Shown in pieces: positions 26,152-34,297 of a stretch of 64,000 bases of DNA (positions are counted from its first letter, which is position 1; each line of letters starts with the position of its first letter). This DNA comes from Rhodococcus rhodnii (GTDB lineage: Bacteria; Actinomycetota; Actinomycetes; Mycobacteriales; Pseudonocardiaceae): NCBI GenBank assembly GCA_000720375.1, contig JOAA01000040.1, positions 19,054 to 83,053 on the forward strand. The letters are read 5' to 3'. The translations under genes and the position numbers were made by a program. The notes under the pieces were generated by a model that was given only the letters and a program-made list of their open reading frames with translations, did not search any database and had not been told where the DNA came from.

Positions 26152-26440
26152 GGTCCCTCCCCTGCTCGGCGACCCACCACTGCTGGTGCGCGGCCGTGCA
26201 GCAGGTCCTTCTGCCGGAACCGCAAGCCTGTTACGTTCCGCTGTTGAACTCACCCAAATGGCGTAGCAAATACTCCATATGTTCGAGTACTCAGCGGGCC
26301 TTGACCGATGCAGTCCATTCGCGACATTCCACTCCAGACAGTACGACGCGGGACGTACGGCGAATGCCGCTCCTGGTGCGACGACGAAGCGATGCCGCTT
26401 CTCCACGATGGTCGCGACCGGACATCAGGGGAGGAAGGCC
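26152..26440. other. divergent intergenic region, conflict operon versus AraC gene
   Basis: This 289-bp gap separates the start of the pseudo-CHAT operon from the AraC-family gene. It holds a locally AT-richer stretch (26251-26292) with CATATG (26277-26282) and the palindrome GAGTACTC (26285-26292), a plausible location for the promoters in both directions. No convincing ORF or terminator was seen. Position makes the AraC protein a candidate regulator of the operon. Confidence 0.4.
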
Positions 26441-27277
26441 ATGGTTGGCAGGCGTTCAAGAGCGGCGCGACGAGGATTCGTGGTCGAGCAGATCCGCCGA
26501 GGCGAAGGCCCGGTGGAAACCAGACACGGCTCCCCGGGACGGGCGCTGGCTGGGCACGTCCACAGTTATCGCGGGTACCGGAATGAACGGGGTGGGTCCG
26601 CGCGGCTGCGGTTGGTGCCATCGCTTCGGTTGAACCTGGACATCAGTCTTGGCGTGCGACCCCGGTTGGCCGGCTCGGGAGCCGTACCCGCGGGGGCGGT
26701 ATATGGCATGCGCACGGATCCTGCGGTGTTGGTGCGTAATGAGGGGGAAGGCGTGCTCGTGGAGCTGACGCCGCCCGGGGCGTACACGATGCTTGGCGTA
26801 CCACTGTGGGAACTCGCCAATACCGTGATCGATGTCGCCGATGTGTTGGGGCGCAAGGCGGAACAGCTCGTGGACAGGCTCGCGGAGACGCCAGGATGGC
26901 GGGCGCGCTTGGCATTGCTCGACAACTCACTCGCCATCCGGGCCGCAGTGGGACCGCAGCCCGCGCCACAGGTCGTGTGGGCGTGGCAACAACTGTGCCG
27001 ATCCAGCTGCCATATCCCGATCGCCCAGTTGGCCGACGAGGTCGGCTGGACCCGTCGGCATCTGCTGACCCGGTTTCGCCAGCAGATCGGCCTGGCACCC
27101 AAGACGGTCTCCCGCGTGATCCGTTTCCAGCGTGCACTGCAACTGCTTCAGCAGCCCGGGAGCCGCCCGTCTGTCGGCAGTGTCGCGCAGCTGACCGGAT
27201 ACAGCGACCAGGCCCACCTCACTCGCGAGTTCCGTGCCCTCGCAGGCGTCACACCCGTCCGACTGGCCGGCGCCTAG
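26441..27277 (+). CDS. AraC-family transcriptional regulator
   Basis: A 278-aa DNA-binding regulator. The N-terminal 160 residues resemble the ligand-sensing region of AraC proteins with a DUF6597-like fold (LVPSLRLNLDISLG, ELTPPGAYTMLGVPLWEL). The C-terminal double HTH is clear: IAQLADEVGWTRRHLLTRFR and SVAQLTGYSDQAHLTREFR. Start ATG 26441 is supported by GGGGAGGAA about 7 nt upstream; the longer upstream frame has no good site. It is divergent from the CHAT/caspase operon, so it may regulate that operon, itself, or the esterase gene downstream. Confidence 0.88.
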   Translation: MVGRRSRAARRGFVVEQIRRGEGPVETRHGSPGRALAGHVHSYRGYRNERGGSARLRLVPSLRLNLDISLGVRPRLAGSGAVPAGAVYGMRTDPAVLVRNEGEGVLVELTPPGAYTMLGVPLWELANTVIDVADVLGRKAEQLVDRLAETPGWRARLALLDNSLAIRAAVGPQPAPQVVWAWQQLCRSSCHIPIAQLADEVGWTRRHLLTRFRQQIGLAPKTVSRVIRFQRALQLLQQPGSRPSVGSVAQLTGYSDQAHLTREFRALAGVTPVRLAGA

Positions 27278-27362
27278 CCACAACGCAGTTCCCATTCGGT
27301 CAAGACACGGCACCGAGCAACCGGATACGAATGCCACTCGGGGTGTACAGGGGAGGGAATTG

Positions 27363-29855
27363 ATGAGTCACCGCAAATGGATCGGACTGCTATCCCTCGC
27401 TATGGGGATCATGCTGCTCACCGGCGTGACGGCCGCATCCGCCGGAAGTTCGGTGCGCGACTGGATCAGACACAACGCGACTCCGCTCGATGACACGGCA
27501 TCCCTTCGCCAAGCCGTCGGTGACGCGCAGATCGTCGGGCTCGGCGAGTCGGTGCACGGCGCCGCGGAAGAACTCATGCTCAAACGCCGCACAATGCGTG
27601 TGCTTGTGGAGCAGATGGGGTTCCGTTCCATCGCATGGGAAGACCAATGGACGACTGGACTGCAGGTCAACGAATACATCCGCACTGGCACAGGCGATCT
27701 ACAAGCGTTGATGAGCCAACTGGGCGGGCAATGGCAGTCACGTGAAGTGGCAGACGCGTTGCGGTGGCTGCGCGACTTCAACGCCGGGCGCGCGGACAAA
27801 GTGCAGTTCGTCGGGGTCGAGTACTACTTGACGGGACTGCTGGCCTATGACGCCGTCGACGCGTACGTCGCGAGCAGCGCTCCGGAGCGGCTGGCCGAAC
27901 TCCGCCGTCACCTGAAACCGATCCGCCCGGCGACGTCGGACATCTTCGCCCACATCGCGAAGTACCAGAAGGTGCCGGACAAGCAGCCGTTCATCGACAA
28001 CGCGCGCAAGGTGCGTGACCTGGTTTCCAGCCTGCCTGGAGACAAGGCGATCCCGCTCAATCACGCCCGTCAGATCGTGTCGTTCTACGAACACTACAGT
28101 CTGTCCTTTGCGGACAGTCTGGTGTACCGGGATGCCCGTGCTGCCGAGAATGTGAAGTGGTGGCGGGACTTCAGCGGTGACAAGATCGCGTACTGGGCGG
28201 CGAGCCCGCACGTCGCGAACGCTGCCCGGTTGCGCATCGCCGTCCCACCCGATCCGGACTGGGTTTTCCCCAGCGCTGGTTCGTATCTACGCCAGTGGTA
28301 CGGCCATGGGTATCTGGCGATCGGCTTCACGTTCGACCACGGCACCGTACGCATCGACTCCGAGCAAACCGCTGTCATGCCGCCACCGCCACCCGACTGG
28401 TTCGAACACCCGTTGGGCAAGGCCGGTATCGACGAGTTCGTGCTGGATCTGCGCAGGCCCGCGCCGTCCCCGGTACGGAATTGGCTGCAGGCCCCGATCA
28501 AGACCCGTGGCCTGCCGGATCGTGGCCCCGGCTCGTACATGGCGGGCAGCACCCTGGCTCAGTGGTTCGACGTGCTCGTCCACCGCCAGGAAGTGACTCC
28601 CACACTCAGCAATCAGCCGGACAACCGGGAACAAGCCGTCGTCGAGTGGATCAACCGGAACGCCACCCCGCTGACCTCGAACGATCCCGGTGACCCGCTC
28701 GACGACCTGCGCCCGCTTCGGCGGATAGCCGGCTCGGCGACGGTGGTGGGGCTCGGCGAGTCGACGCATGGATCACGGGAGCAGCACCGGCAGAAGCACC
28801 GGATGGTGCGATTCCTGGTCGAGCACATGGGCTTCCGGACGTTCGGGCTCGAGCATGACTTCGCGCACGGCGTGGTGCTCGACCGTTATGTGATGACCGG
28901 CGAAGGAGATCCACGGGACTTGGTCGCCGGCATGGGTTTTCCGTTCTGGGTGACCGAGGAAATGCTCGACCTGGTGCGGTGGATGCGCTCGTACAACGAG
29001 ACCCATCACGACAAGGTGCGATTCCTCGGCACGGATGTCATCGCGTTGCGCGAGATGAGTTTCTGCGAGATCACCACGTATGTGCGGCGGATCGCCCCGG
29101 ACCGGCTCGCCGAAGTGGAGCGTGAACTGGCGCCGATCCGTCCGACACCTGGCAACCATACGAAGTGGTACCAGGACCTTTCACCCGACGAGCAGCGGAA
29201 GCTGATCCAGCACGCACACAGGGCGAGGGACTTGGTGCAGGGCTTGCCTCAGGTCGGTCCGCGGCTGGAGCGCGAATTCGTGGAGCAACACGCCCGCACG
29301 ATCGTCGGCTGGTACGAGAGCTTCGCCGATTTCGCCCGGTCCGAACGGGAATTGTTCGTCGCCGACACGATCAAGTGGTGGCAACGAACCATCGGCGGCA
29401 CGATCGCCTACTCGGCGGCGAACATCCACTCGACGGCCGCGCCGCGGGTCACCTTCCGTTCGCCAGGGGGAATCAGGACCGCTGAGCACGCGGGTGGCTT
29501 TCTGCGTGAACGTCTTGGCGAACGGTACGTCTCGATTGGCCTGCTGTTCGGCCATGGCGCGATCAGCTCCAACTTCGAGCGACCCGGCCCTCACCCGATT
29601 TCGTCACCGCCACCCGGCCTCCTCGACACGACGCTCGGCAAGGCACGCGGCCCCGCCTACATGATCGACCTGCACAGCCCCGCACCCGGGCCGGTCCGCA
29701 CCTGGCGTGAGGGACCATCGACCATGCGCATGATCCACCCGTCCTATGTGGATGATGACGACGGCTCCGGCTACACGATGTCGGTCGGCTCCTTGACCGG
29801 CGCCTTTGACGCACTCGTGTACCTGCGTACGACGTCCCCCAGCCGGCTCTTCTGA
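27363..29855 (+). CDS. secreted protein with two tandem erythromycin esterase-like domains
   Basis: An 830-aa exported protein. After a signal peptide (about 1-28, LTGVTAASAGS) there are two homologous erythromycin esterase-type domains (PF05139-like), about 30-400 and 425-820. Each opens with RxWIxxNATPL, then the family motif GLGESVHG (about residue 60) or GLGESTHG (about 460). Each also repeats the LVEHMGFR segment and ends near PxPVRxW. The family hydrolyses macrolide lactones in resistance proteins, but many actinobacterial members are uncharacterised hydrolases. The GExxHG residues persist in both halves, so both may be active. Ribosome site GGGGAGGG precedes ATG 27363. Macrolide resistance should not be assumed: the protein is exported and double-length. 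Confidence 0.85.
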   Translation: MSHRKWIGLLSLAMGIMLLTGVTAASAGSSVRDWIRHNATPLDDTASLRQAVGDAQIVGLGESVHGAAEELMLKRRTMRVLVEQMGFRSIAWEDQWTTGLQVNEYIRTGTGDLQALMSQLGGQWQSREVADALRWLRDFNAGRADKVQFVGVEYYLTGLLAYDAVDAYVASSAPERLAELRRHLKPIRPATSDIFAHIAKYQKVPDKQPFIDNARKVRDLVSSLPGDKAIPLNHARQIVSFYEHYSLSFADSLVYRDARAAENVKWWRDFSGDKIAYWAASPHVANAARLRIAVPPDPDWVFPSAGSYLRQWYGHGYLAIGFTFDHGTVRIDSEQTAVMPPPPPDWFEHPLGKAGIDEFVLDLRRPAPSPVRNWLQAPIKTRGLPDRGPGSYMAGSTLAQWFDVLVHRQEVTPTLSNQPDNREQAVVEWINRNATPLTSNDPGDPLDDLRPLRRIAGSATVVGLGESTHGSREQHRQKHRMVRFLVEHMGFRTFGLEHDFAHGVVLDRYVMTGEGDPRDLVAGMGFPFWVTEEMLDLVRWMRSYNETHHDKVRFLGTDVIALREMSFCEITTYVRRIAPDRLAEVERELAPIRPTPGNHTKWYQDLSPDEQRKLIQHAHRARDLVQGLPQVGPRLEREFVEQHARTIVGWYESFADFARSERELFVADTIKWWQRTIGGTIAYSAANIHSTAAPRVTFRSPGGIRTAEHAGGFLRERLGERYVSIGLLFGHGAISSNFERPGPHPISSPPPGLLDTTLGKARGPAYMIDLHSPAPGPVRTWREGPSTMRMIHPSYVDDDDGSGYTMSVGSLTGAFDALVYLRTTSPSRLF

Positions 29856-29876
29856 TCCGTGCCAAAGGAGAAGTCG

Positions 29877-30000
29877 ATGACTCGAACAAGCCTGACCTAC
29901 GTGGCGCCGGGTCAAGAGTGGCTCGCCGCACGCACAACCCTGCTGGCGGCGGAGAAGGAGCTCACTCACGCCCGCGACCGGGTCAATGCCGCCCGCCGCC
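29877..30000 (+). pseudogene. 5' remnant of a DUF899 (thioredoxin-like) gene
   Basis: From ATG 29877 (AAAGGAG about 8 nt upstream) the first 41 codons give a good DUF899 N-terminus (GQEWLAARTTLLAAEKELTH, then ARDRVNAARRR). The family continues for about 200 more residues, but here the frame runs straight into sequence antisense to an amidohydrolase fragment. The gene is therefore cut off at about 30000 and fused to foreign sequence. The open frame continues to 30245 without meaning. Confidence 0.65.
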
Positions 30001-30288
30001 GCGCAGCGCCTGCTGGCCAGCGTGCTTCATCGCGGCGATCACCTCGGCGTCGGTTCGGCCGGCCAGGCTACCGAGCGGATCCGGTGACGCGTCGAACGCC
30101 AGGTGGACGTGGGTGTCGATCATGCCGGGCAGCAACGTCGCGCCCGGGAGGTCGATCACGTCGGCGTCCCGCGCGACGGCCGTGTTGCCCACTGCGGCGA
30201 TCTTGGCCCCGTCCAGGACAACGATCGGATCAGGCCGCAAGGTAGAGCTGACGCCGTCGAAGAGCCAGAACGCACGAAGAACTGTCAT
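29983..30288 (-). pseudogene. 5' remnant of an amidohydrolase gene
   Basis: Reading from ATG 30288, about 95 residues match the start of an imidazolonepropionase-like metal-dependent amidohydrolase: FDGVSSTLRPDPIVVLDGAKI, then LPGATLLPGMIDTHVHL with the metal-binding HxH. It stops at AMKHAGQQALRGG, exactly where the family continues with TTVRDLG and about 300 more residues. What follows is the DUF899 remnant in antisense. Both genes have lost their 3' portions at one junction near 29995-30005, which points to a deletion. Confidence 0.65.
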
Positions 30289-30343
30289 GCGTCCAATGTC
30301 GTCCGACAGCCGCGTGCCGGCGGCACTGCGAGAACATCAGCGG

Positions 30344-31114
30344 GTGGCGGACCTGAAGCGCGTGATCATCGTTTTGACGACGCTCGCACTCCTGATCCCG
30401 CCATCCTCGGCGGCCACGAGCACAGGGACCACGCTCACCCTGCTCCAGCTCAACATCTGTCATGGCGGTATGGCCGGCTGCTATCGAGGCGACGCGGTCA
30501 TAGCCAAGGCAGCCGAGGTGATCAGGGCGAGCAAGCCGCAGGTGTTGTCGGTGAACGAGGCGTGTTCCGGAGACATCGACCGGTTGCGGCCGGCGATGGG
30601 GCCCGCGCGTGCGCTGTTCGTCGCGGCACGCAACCTCGACGGCACACCCGTGCTGTGCCGCGGTAGCGACGGGGAATACGGCAACATCATCATGGTCGCA
30701 GCCAACTTTGCCGGCAGCACTGAGGAAAGTGGTGTCTACGCGGCCCAGTACACGGCTGCGGACGGCTACCGAGAGCTGAGGTCCTGGGCGTGCCTGCCCG
30801 CAAGCCAACTCACCGCGTGCACCACACACCTGTCGGCCGACCACGCACCGACCGCACTCGCGCAATGCCAGGACCTGTTGCGCCGAGCCGTCCGCTACCC
30901 ACGCCCGACCTTCGTCGCCGGCGACTTCAACCTGCCCGAGCACGGTTCCCCGAGCATGCGGGACTGCGACCCAGGCGGCTTCTCCCGCCGGGGTGACGGC
31001 AACGTCCAGCACGTGTACGTCAGCAACGACCAGTCGTTCGTCGAGACCACCGAGATCGACATGCTGGGCACCACCGACCACCCTGGCTGGCTCGTCACCG
31101 TGACACGTCCCTAG
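30344..31114 (+). CDS. secreted endonuclease/exonuclease/phosphatase-family protein
   Basis: A 256-aa exported member of the EEP superfamily (metal-dependent phosphodiesterases including DNase I-like nucleases and phosphatases). The signal peptide is RVIIVLTTLALLIPPSSA. EEP motifs in order are LLQLNICHGG (Asn), LSVNEAC (metal-binding Glu), VAGDFNLPEH (GDxN) and the terminal GTTDHPGWLV (DH). Paired Cys residues suggest a disulfide-bonded extracellular enzyme. GTG 30344 is chosen because it places the signal peptide correctly; ATG 30296 would add 16 residues. It begins about 56 bp from the amidohydrolase remnant's start, so its promoter may lie within that scar. Substrate unknown. Confidence 0.75.
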   Translation: MADLKRVIIVLTTLALLIPPSSAATSTGTTLTLLQLNICHGGMAGCYRGDAVIAKAAEVIRASKPQVLSVNEACSGDIDRLRPAMGPARALFVAARNLDGTPVLCRGSDGEYGNIIMVAANFAGSTEESGVYAAQYTAADGYRELRSWACLPASQLTACTTHLSADHAPTALAQCQDLLRRAVRYPRPTFVAGDFNLPEHGSPSMRDCDPGGFSRRGDGNVQHVYVSNDQSFVETTEIDMLGTTDHPGWLVTVTRP

Positions 31115-31178
31115 GTGGCGTAGACCTTGACGTGAGTCCGTTCTCGTTGTCTCATGAGTAACACGGTCTTAATTCACT

Positions 31179-31203
31179 CTTTAAATTTACGATCTAAATA
31201 AAG
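31179..31203. promoter_or_regulatory. AT-rich imperfect inverted repeat before GH30 gene
   Basis: CTTTAAATTTA and TAAATAAAG flank CGATC, forming an inverted repeat with a two-base bulge. The AT-rich run of about 35 bp (31167-31203) is striking in this GC-rich window and ends 25 bp before the GH30 start codon. It could hold the -10 region, an operator, or both. Confidence 0.4.
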
Positions 31204-31228
31204 TGCTCCCCACCCTGCAAGGAGCGTC

Positions 31229-33043
31229 ATGTTCCGAACAGCTGGACGCCGGCTGACCGCGCTCGCCTCGGCAGCGCTCAGCATAGGCGCCTTCCTGGCC
31301 ATCCCTGCCCCTGTCGCGCTGGCCGCGACCACCGCCAGCGTGTGGCTGACCACCGCCGACCGAGCCAATCTGTTGCGCCAACAGGCGAATGTCTCGTTCG
31401 GCACCGGCGGCAGCGGGCCCGTCATCACCGTGAACCCGAACACCACGTACCAGTCCATGGTCGGTTTCGGCGCCTCGTTCACCGATTCGGCCGCGTGGAA
31501 CATCTTCAACTCGCCCCGGCGCGACGAGATCATGACCGCCCTGTTCGGCACGAGCAGCGGCATCGGGCTCAACTGGCTGCGGCAACCGATCGGCGCGACC
31601 GACTTCTCGCGCAGCTTCTACACCTACAACGACGGCGCGGCTGATCCTAACCTGTCACGGTTCTCGATCGCGCATGACAACGCCTACATCCTGCCGCTGG
31701 TAAGGCAAGCGAGGGCGTTGAACCCGCAACTGTCCATCATGGCCAGTCCGTGGAGCGCCCCGGCGTGGATGAAGACCAACAACAACCTCATCGGCGGCTC
31801 TCTCAACGACAGCCAAATCGGGGTGTACGCGGACTATCTGGTCAAGTTCGCGCAGGCGTACGGAGCCGCGGGCGCGCCGATCGCGTACATGAGCGTGCAG
31901 AACGAGCCGAACTTCTCGCCACCCGGCTACCCCGGCATGCTGATGTCCGCGACCCAGCAAGCCACCATCATCAACAACCTCGTCCCGAAGCTGCGTGCCG
32001 TCGGCCTGGACACAAGGCTGCTCGGCTACGACCACAACTGGGACAACACAACCTATCCGCAGCAGGTGAACAACGCCGCGGGCAACAATGTGGTCGGCTC
32101 GGCGTGGCACTGCTACGGCGGCAACCCCAGTGGACAGTCCACAGTGCACAACGCGCAGCCGAACAAGGAGATCTTCTTCACCGAGTGCTCGGGCACGTCG
32201 TCGGGCAGCGACGCGGCCACGTTCCGGGACACGTTGCGCTGGCAGGGCATCAACCTCGCGATCGGCACCACCCGCAACTGGGCACGCACCGTGACCACCT
32301 GGAACATGGCCCTCGACAACAACCACGGCCCGGTGATCGGCAGCTGCACCAACTGCATGGGCGTGGTCACGACCAACGGCAGCAGTGTCACGTACAACGC
32401 CGAGTACTACGTGCTCGGTCACCTGAGCAAGTTCGTACGGCCCGGGGCGGTGCGGATCGACTCGACCGGGTACGGCGAAGGCGGCATTCAGAACGTGGCC
32501 TTCCGCAATCCGGACGGCACGATCGTGCTCGTCGCGCTCAACAGCGGCGGCACGCAGAACTTCCAGGTCTCCTACGGTGGCCAGTCGTTCGGCTATCAAC
32601 TGCCGGGCGGCTCGATGGCGACGTTCACATGGCCCGGCGACGGCACTCCCCCGCCGACCGGGCGGACCGGGCCGATCACCGGCCTTGGCGGCAAGTGCCT
32701 GGACGTGACCGGCGGTTCGACCGTCAACGGCAACCAGCCACAGATGTGGACGTGCACAGGCGGACCGAACCAGCAGTGGACCGTGTCCACCGACGGCACG
32801 ATCCGTGCCCTCGGCAAGTGCCTTGACGTGACGAACGGAGGCACCGCCGACGGCACCGCGGTCCAGTTGTGGGACTGCTTCGGCGCCGGCAACCAGCAGT
32901 GGACGTACTCGGCGGGTCAACTGGTCAACACGAACAGCGGCAAATGCCTCGACGTGCGAGATCACAGCACAGCCGATGGCGCGAGGCTGCAGATCTGGAC
33001 CTGCACCGGCGCAACCAACCAGCGCTGGACAGTGCCGGCCTGA
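31229..33043 (+). CDS. secreted GH30 beta-1,6-glucanase/glucosylceramidase-like enzyme with CBM13
   Basis: Extracellular glycosidase, 604 aa, with a signal peptide (about 1-32, ending PVALAA). The GH30 catalytic domain plus beta-sandwich (about 40-470) has MVGFGASFTDSAAW, acid/base Glu226 (VQNEPNF) and nucleophile Glu319 (FFTECSGT). The pattern ASPWSAPAWMKTN resembles GH30 subfamily 3, whose members are mainly beta-1,6-glucanases; the substrate is inferred. After a PPPTGRTG linker, a ricin-type CBM13 (about 478-604) shows three repeats, each with GKCLDV and NQxW. AAGGAGCG precedes the ATG by 5 nt. It stands as a single gene with its own AT-rich promoter region. Confidence 0.9.
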   Translation: MFRTAGRRLTALASAALSIGAFLAIPAPVALAATTASVWLTTADRANLLRQQANVSFGTGGSGPVITVNPNTTYQSMVGFGASFTDSAAWNIFNSPRRDEIMTALFGTSSGIGLNWLRQPIGATDFSRSFYTYNDGAADPNLSRFSIAHDNAYILPLVRQARALNPQLSIMASPWSAPAWMKTNNNLIGGSLNDSQIGVYADYLVKFAQAYGAAGAPIAYMSVQNEPNFSPPGYPGMLMSATQQATIINNLVPKLRAVGLDTRLLGYDHNWDNTTYPQQVNNAAGNNVVGSAWHCYGGNPSGQSTVHNAQPNKEIFFTECSGTSSGSDAATFRDTLRWQGINLAIGTTRNWARTVTTWNMALDNNHGPVIGSCTNCMGVVTTNGSSVTYNAEYYVLGHLSKFVRPGAVRIDSTGYGEGGIQNVAFRNPDGTIVLVALNSGGTQNFQVSYGGQSFGYQLPGGSMATFTWPGDGTPPPTGRTGPITGLGGKCLDVTGGSTVNGNQPQMWTCTGGPNQQWTVSTDGTIRALGKCLDVTNGGTADGTAVQLWDCFGAGNQQWTYSAGQLVNTNSGKCLDVRDHSTADGARLQIWTCTGATNQRWTVPA

Positions 33044-33080
33044 TCCGGCCAAGGCTGACCCCATTCTGGCAGGCGCCGAC

Positions 33081-33100
33081 GGGAGCGTCCTCTTGCTCCC
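33081..33100 (+). terminator. possible weak hairpin after GH30 gene
   Basis: GGGAGC and GCTCCC pair around an 8-nt loop, 38 bp after the GH30 stop codon. The stem is only 6 bp and there is no T-run, so this is a weak candidate. Confidence 0.3.
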
Positions 33101-33235
33101 GCGGCCCCTGCCACCCCCAGTTGTTCCCCCTTGAAGGCAGCCCCTTCAGCCGGGCGCCCTCGACGTGAAAGGGTGCACCACGGGGCAGGGACATCTCTTG
33201 AATCACCATTGAATCCGCAGGTGAGGGGGTCAGCA

Positions 33236-34297
33236 GTGGAGTTTCGGCTGCTCGGTGGCGTGGAGGTGACCGCATCGGGCCAGCCGGTCGACGTCGGCCA
33301 CGCACGGCAGCGGTGCGTGCTGGCGGTGCTGCTGATCGAGGCGAACAACCCGGTGCCGACCGACGTGTTGCTCGACCGGGTTTGGGACGAAGGGCTGCCG
33401 CACACCGCGCGCGGGACCTTGCTGAGCTACCTGACCCGGCTGCGGCGAGCACTCGGCACGGATACGGAAATCGTGCGGCGGTCTGGCGGCTACGCCCTCG
33501 TCGTCGACGAGCAGGCGATCGACATACACCGGTTTCGCGAACTGCTCACCCAGGCGCGGGCGGCCGGCGACGACGAGACGGCACTCGACCTCTTCGACCA
33601 GGCGCTGGAGTTGTGGCGAGGCGAGCCGCTCGCTGGGTTGGACACGCCATGGATCAATTCCATTCGCGAGTCGTACGAGCACGAGCGACGCACCGCCGAA
33701 CTCGACCGCACCGACGTCCTGCTGCGGGCCGGCCGTCATTCCGAGCTCGTCGCGCCGCTGCTCAGCGAAGCGCGCAAGCAGCCGTTGGACGAACGGCTCG
33801 CCGGGCAGGTGATGCTCGCGCTGTTCCAGAGTGGACGGCAGGCGGACGCGCTGAACCACTTCCGGCAGACCGGTCAGCACCTGGCCGACGAGCTCGGCAC
33901 CGATCCGGGCCCTGCGCTGCAGGCGCTGCACCAGCGGATTCTCACCGGAGACCCGACGCTCGTGCCGAGCGAACCACCCGCACCGGACCGGGCGGCGCGC
34001 GAACTCGCGGACATGGTGCACAGGCAGTGGACCAAGGAAGCAGGGTCGTTGCGGCGGCCGAACCCGCTGAGCGTCCGGTGGTCGATCACGGGCAGGCCGG
34101 TCGCGGCCAAACAGCCGGTGTCGTCGGCGCGGGGAGACCTCGCCCGGCTGGTGCGGACTTTCCAGGAGGCGCCGTCCCGGCAGATGGTGGGGTGGTACTC
34201 GGCGAGCCAGGCGCGGGCAAGACAGTGCTGGCGTTGCTGCTCACCCTCGCGTTGCTGGAAAAGGCGCGGCCGAGCGATCCAGTGCCGGTGCTGCTGA
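33236..34297 (+). CDS. SARP/BTAD-type regulator domain, N-terminal part of a frame-broken SARP-NACHT protein
   Basis: GTG 33236 with GAGGGGG about 7 nt upstream starts a typical SARP: a winged-helix DNA-binding domain (EFRLLGGVEVTASGQP, LSYLTRLRRALG, RRSGGYALVV) and then a BTAD helical repeat domain (about 100-245, ending ADELGTDPGPALQALHQRIL). After a linker the frame reaches FQEAPSRQMVG and goes out of register (WYSASQARARQCWRC). The expected Walker A motif is in another frame from 34192. The in-frame stop at 34297 is therefore a consequence of the break. SARP-NACHT proteins are large signalling regulators of the STAND class; the target genes are unknown. Confidence 0.8.
   Translation: MEFRLLGGVEVTASGQPVDVGHARQRCVLAVLLIEANNPVPTDVLLDRVWDEGLPHTARGTLLSYLTRLRRALGTDTEIVRRSGGYALVVDEQAIDIHRFRELLTQARAAGDDETALDLFDQALELWRGEPLAGLDTPWINSIRESYEHERRTAELDRTDVLLRAGRHSELVAPLLSEARKQPLDERLAGQVMLALFQSGRQADALNHFRQTGQHLADELGTDPGPALQALHQRILTGDPTLVPSEPPAPDRAARELADMVHRQWTKEAGSLRRPNPLSVRWSITGRPVAAKQPVSSARGDLARLVRTFQEAPSRQMVGWYSASQARARQCWRCCSPSRCWKRRGRAIQCRCC

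Noticed and set aside
27363..29855. Reading the tandem esterase as a macrolide resistance gene
   Set aside because: The protein is exported and double-length, and no macrolide pathway or other resistance gene is nearby.
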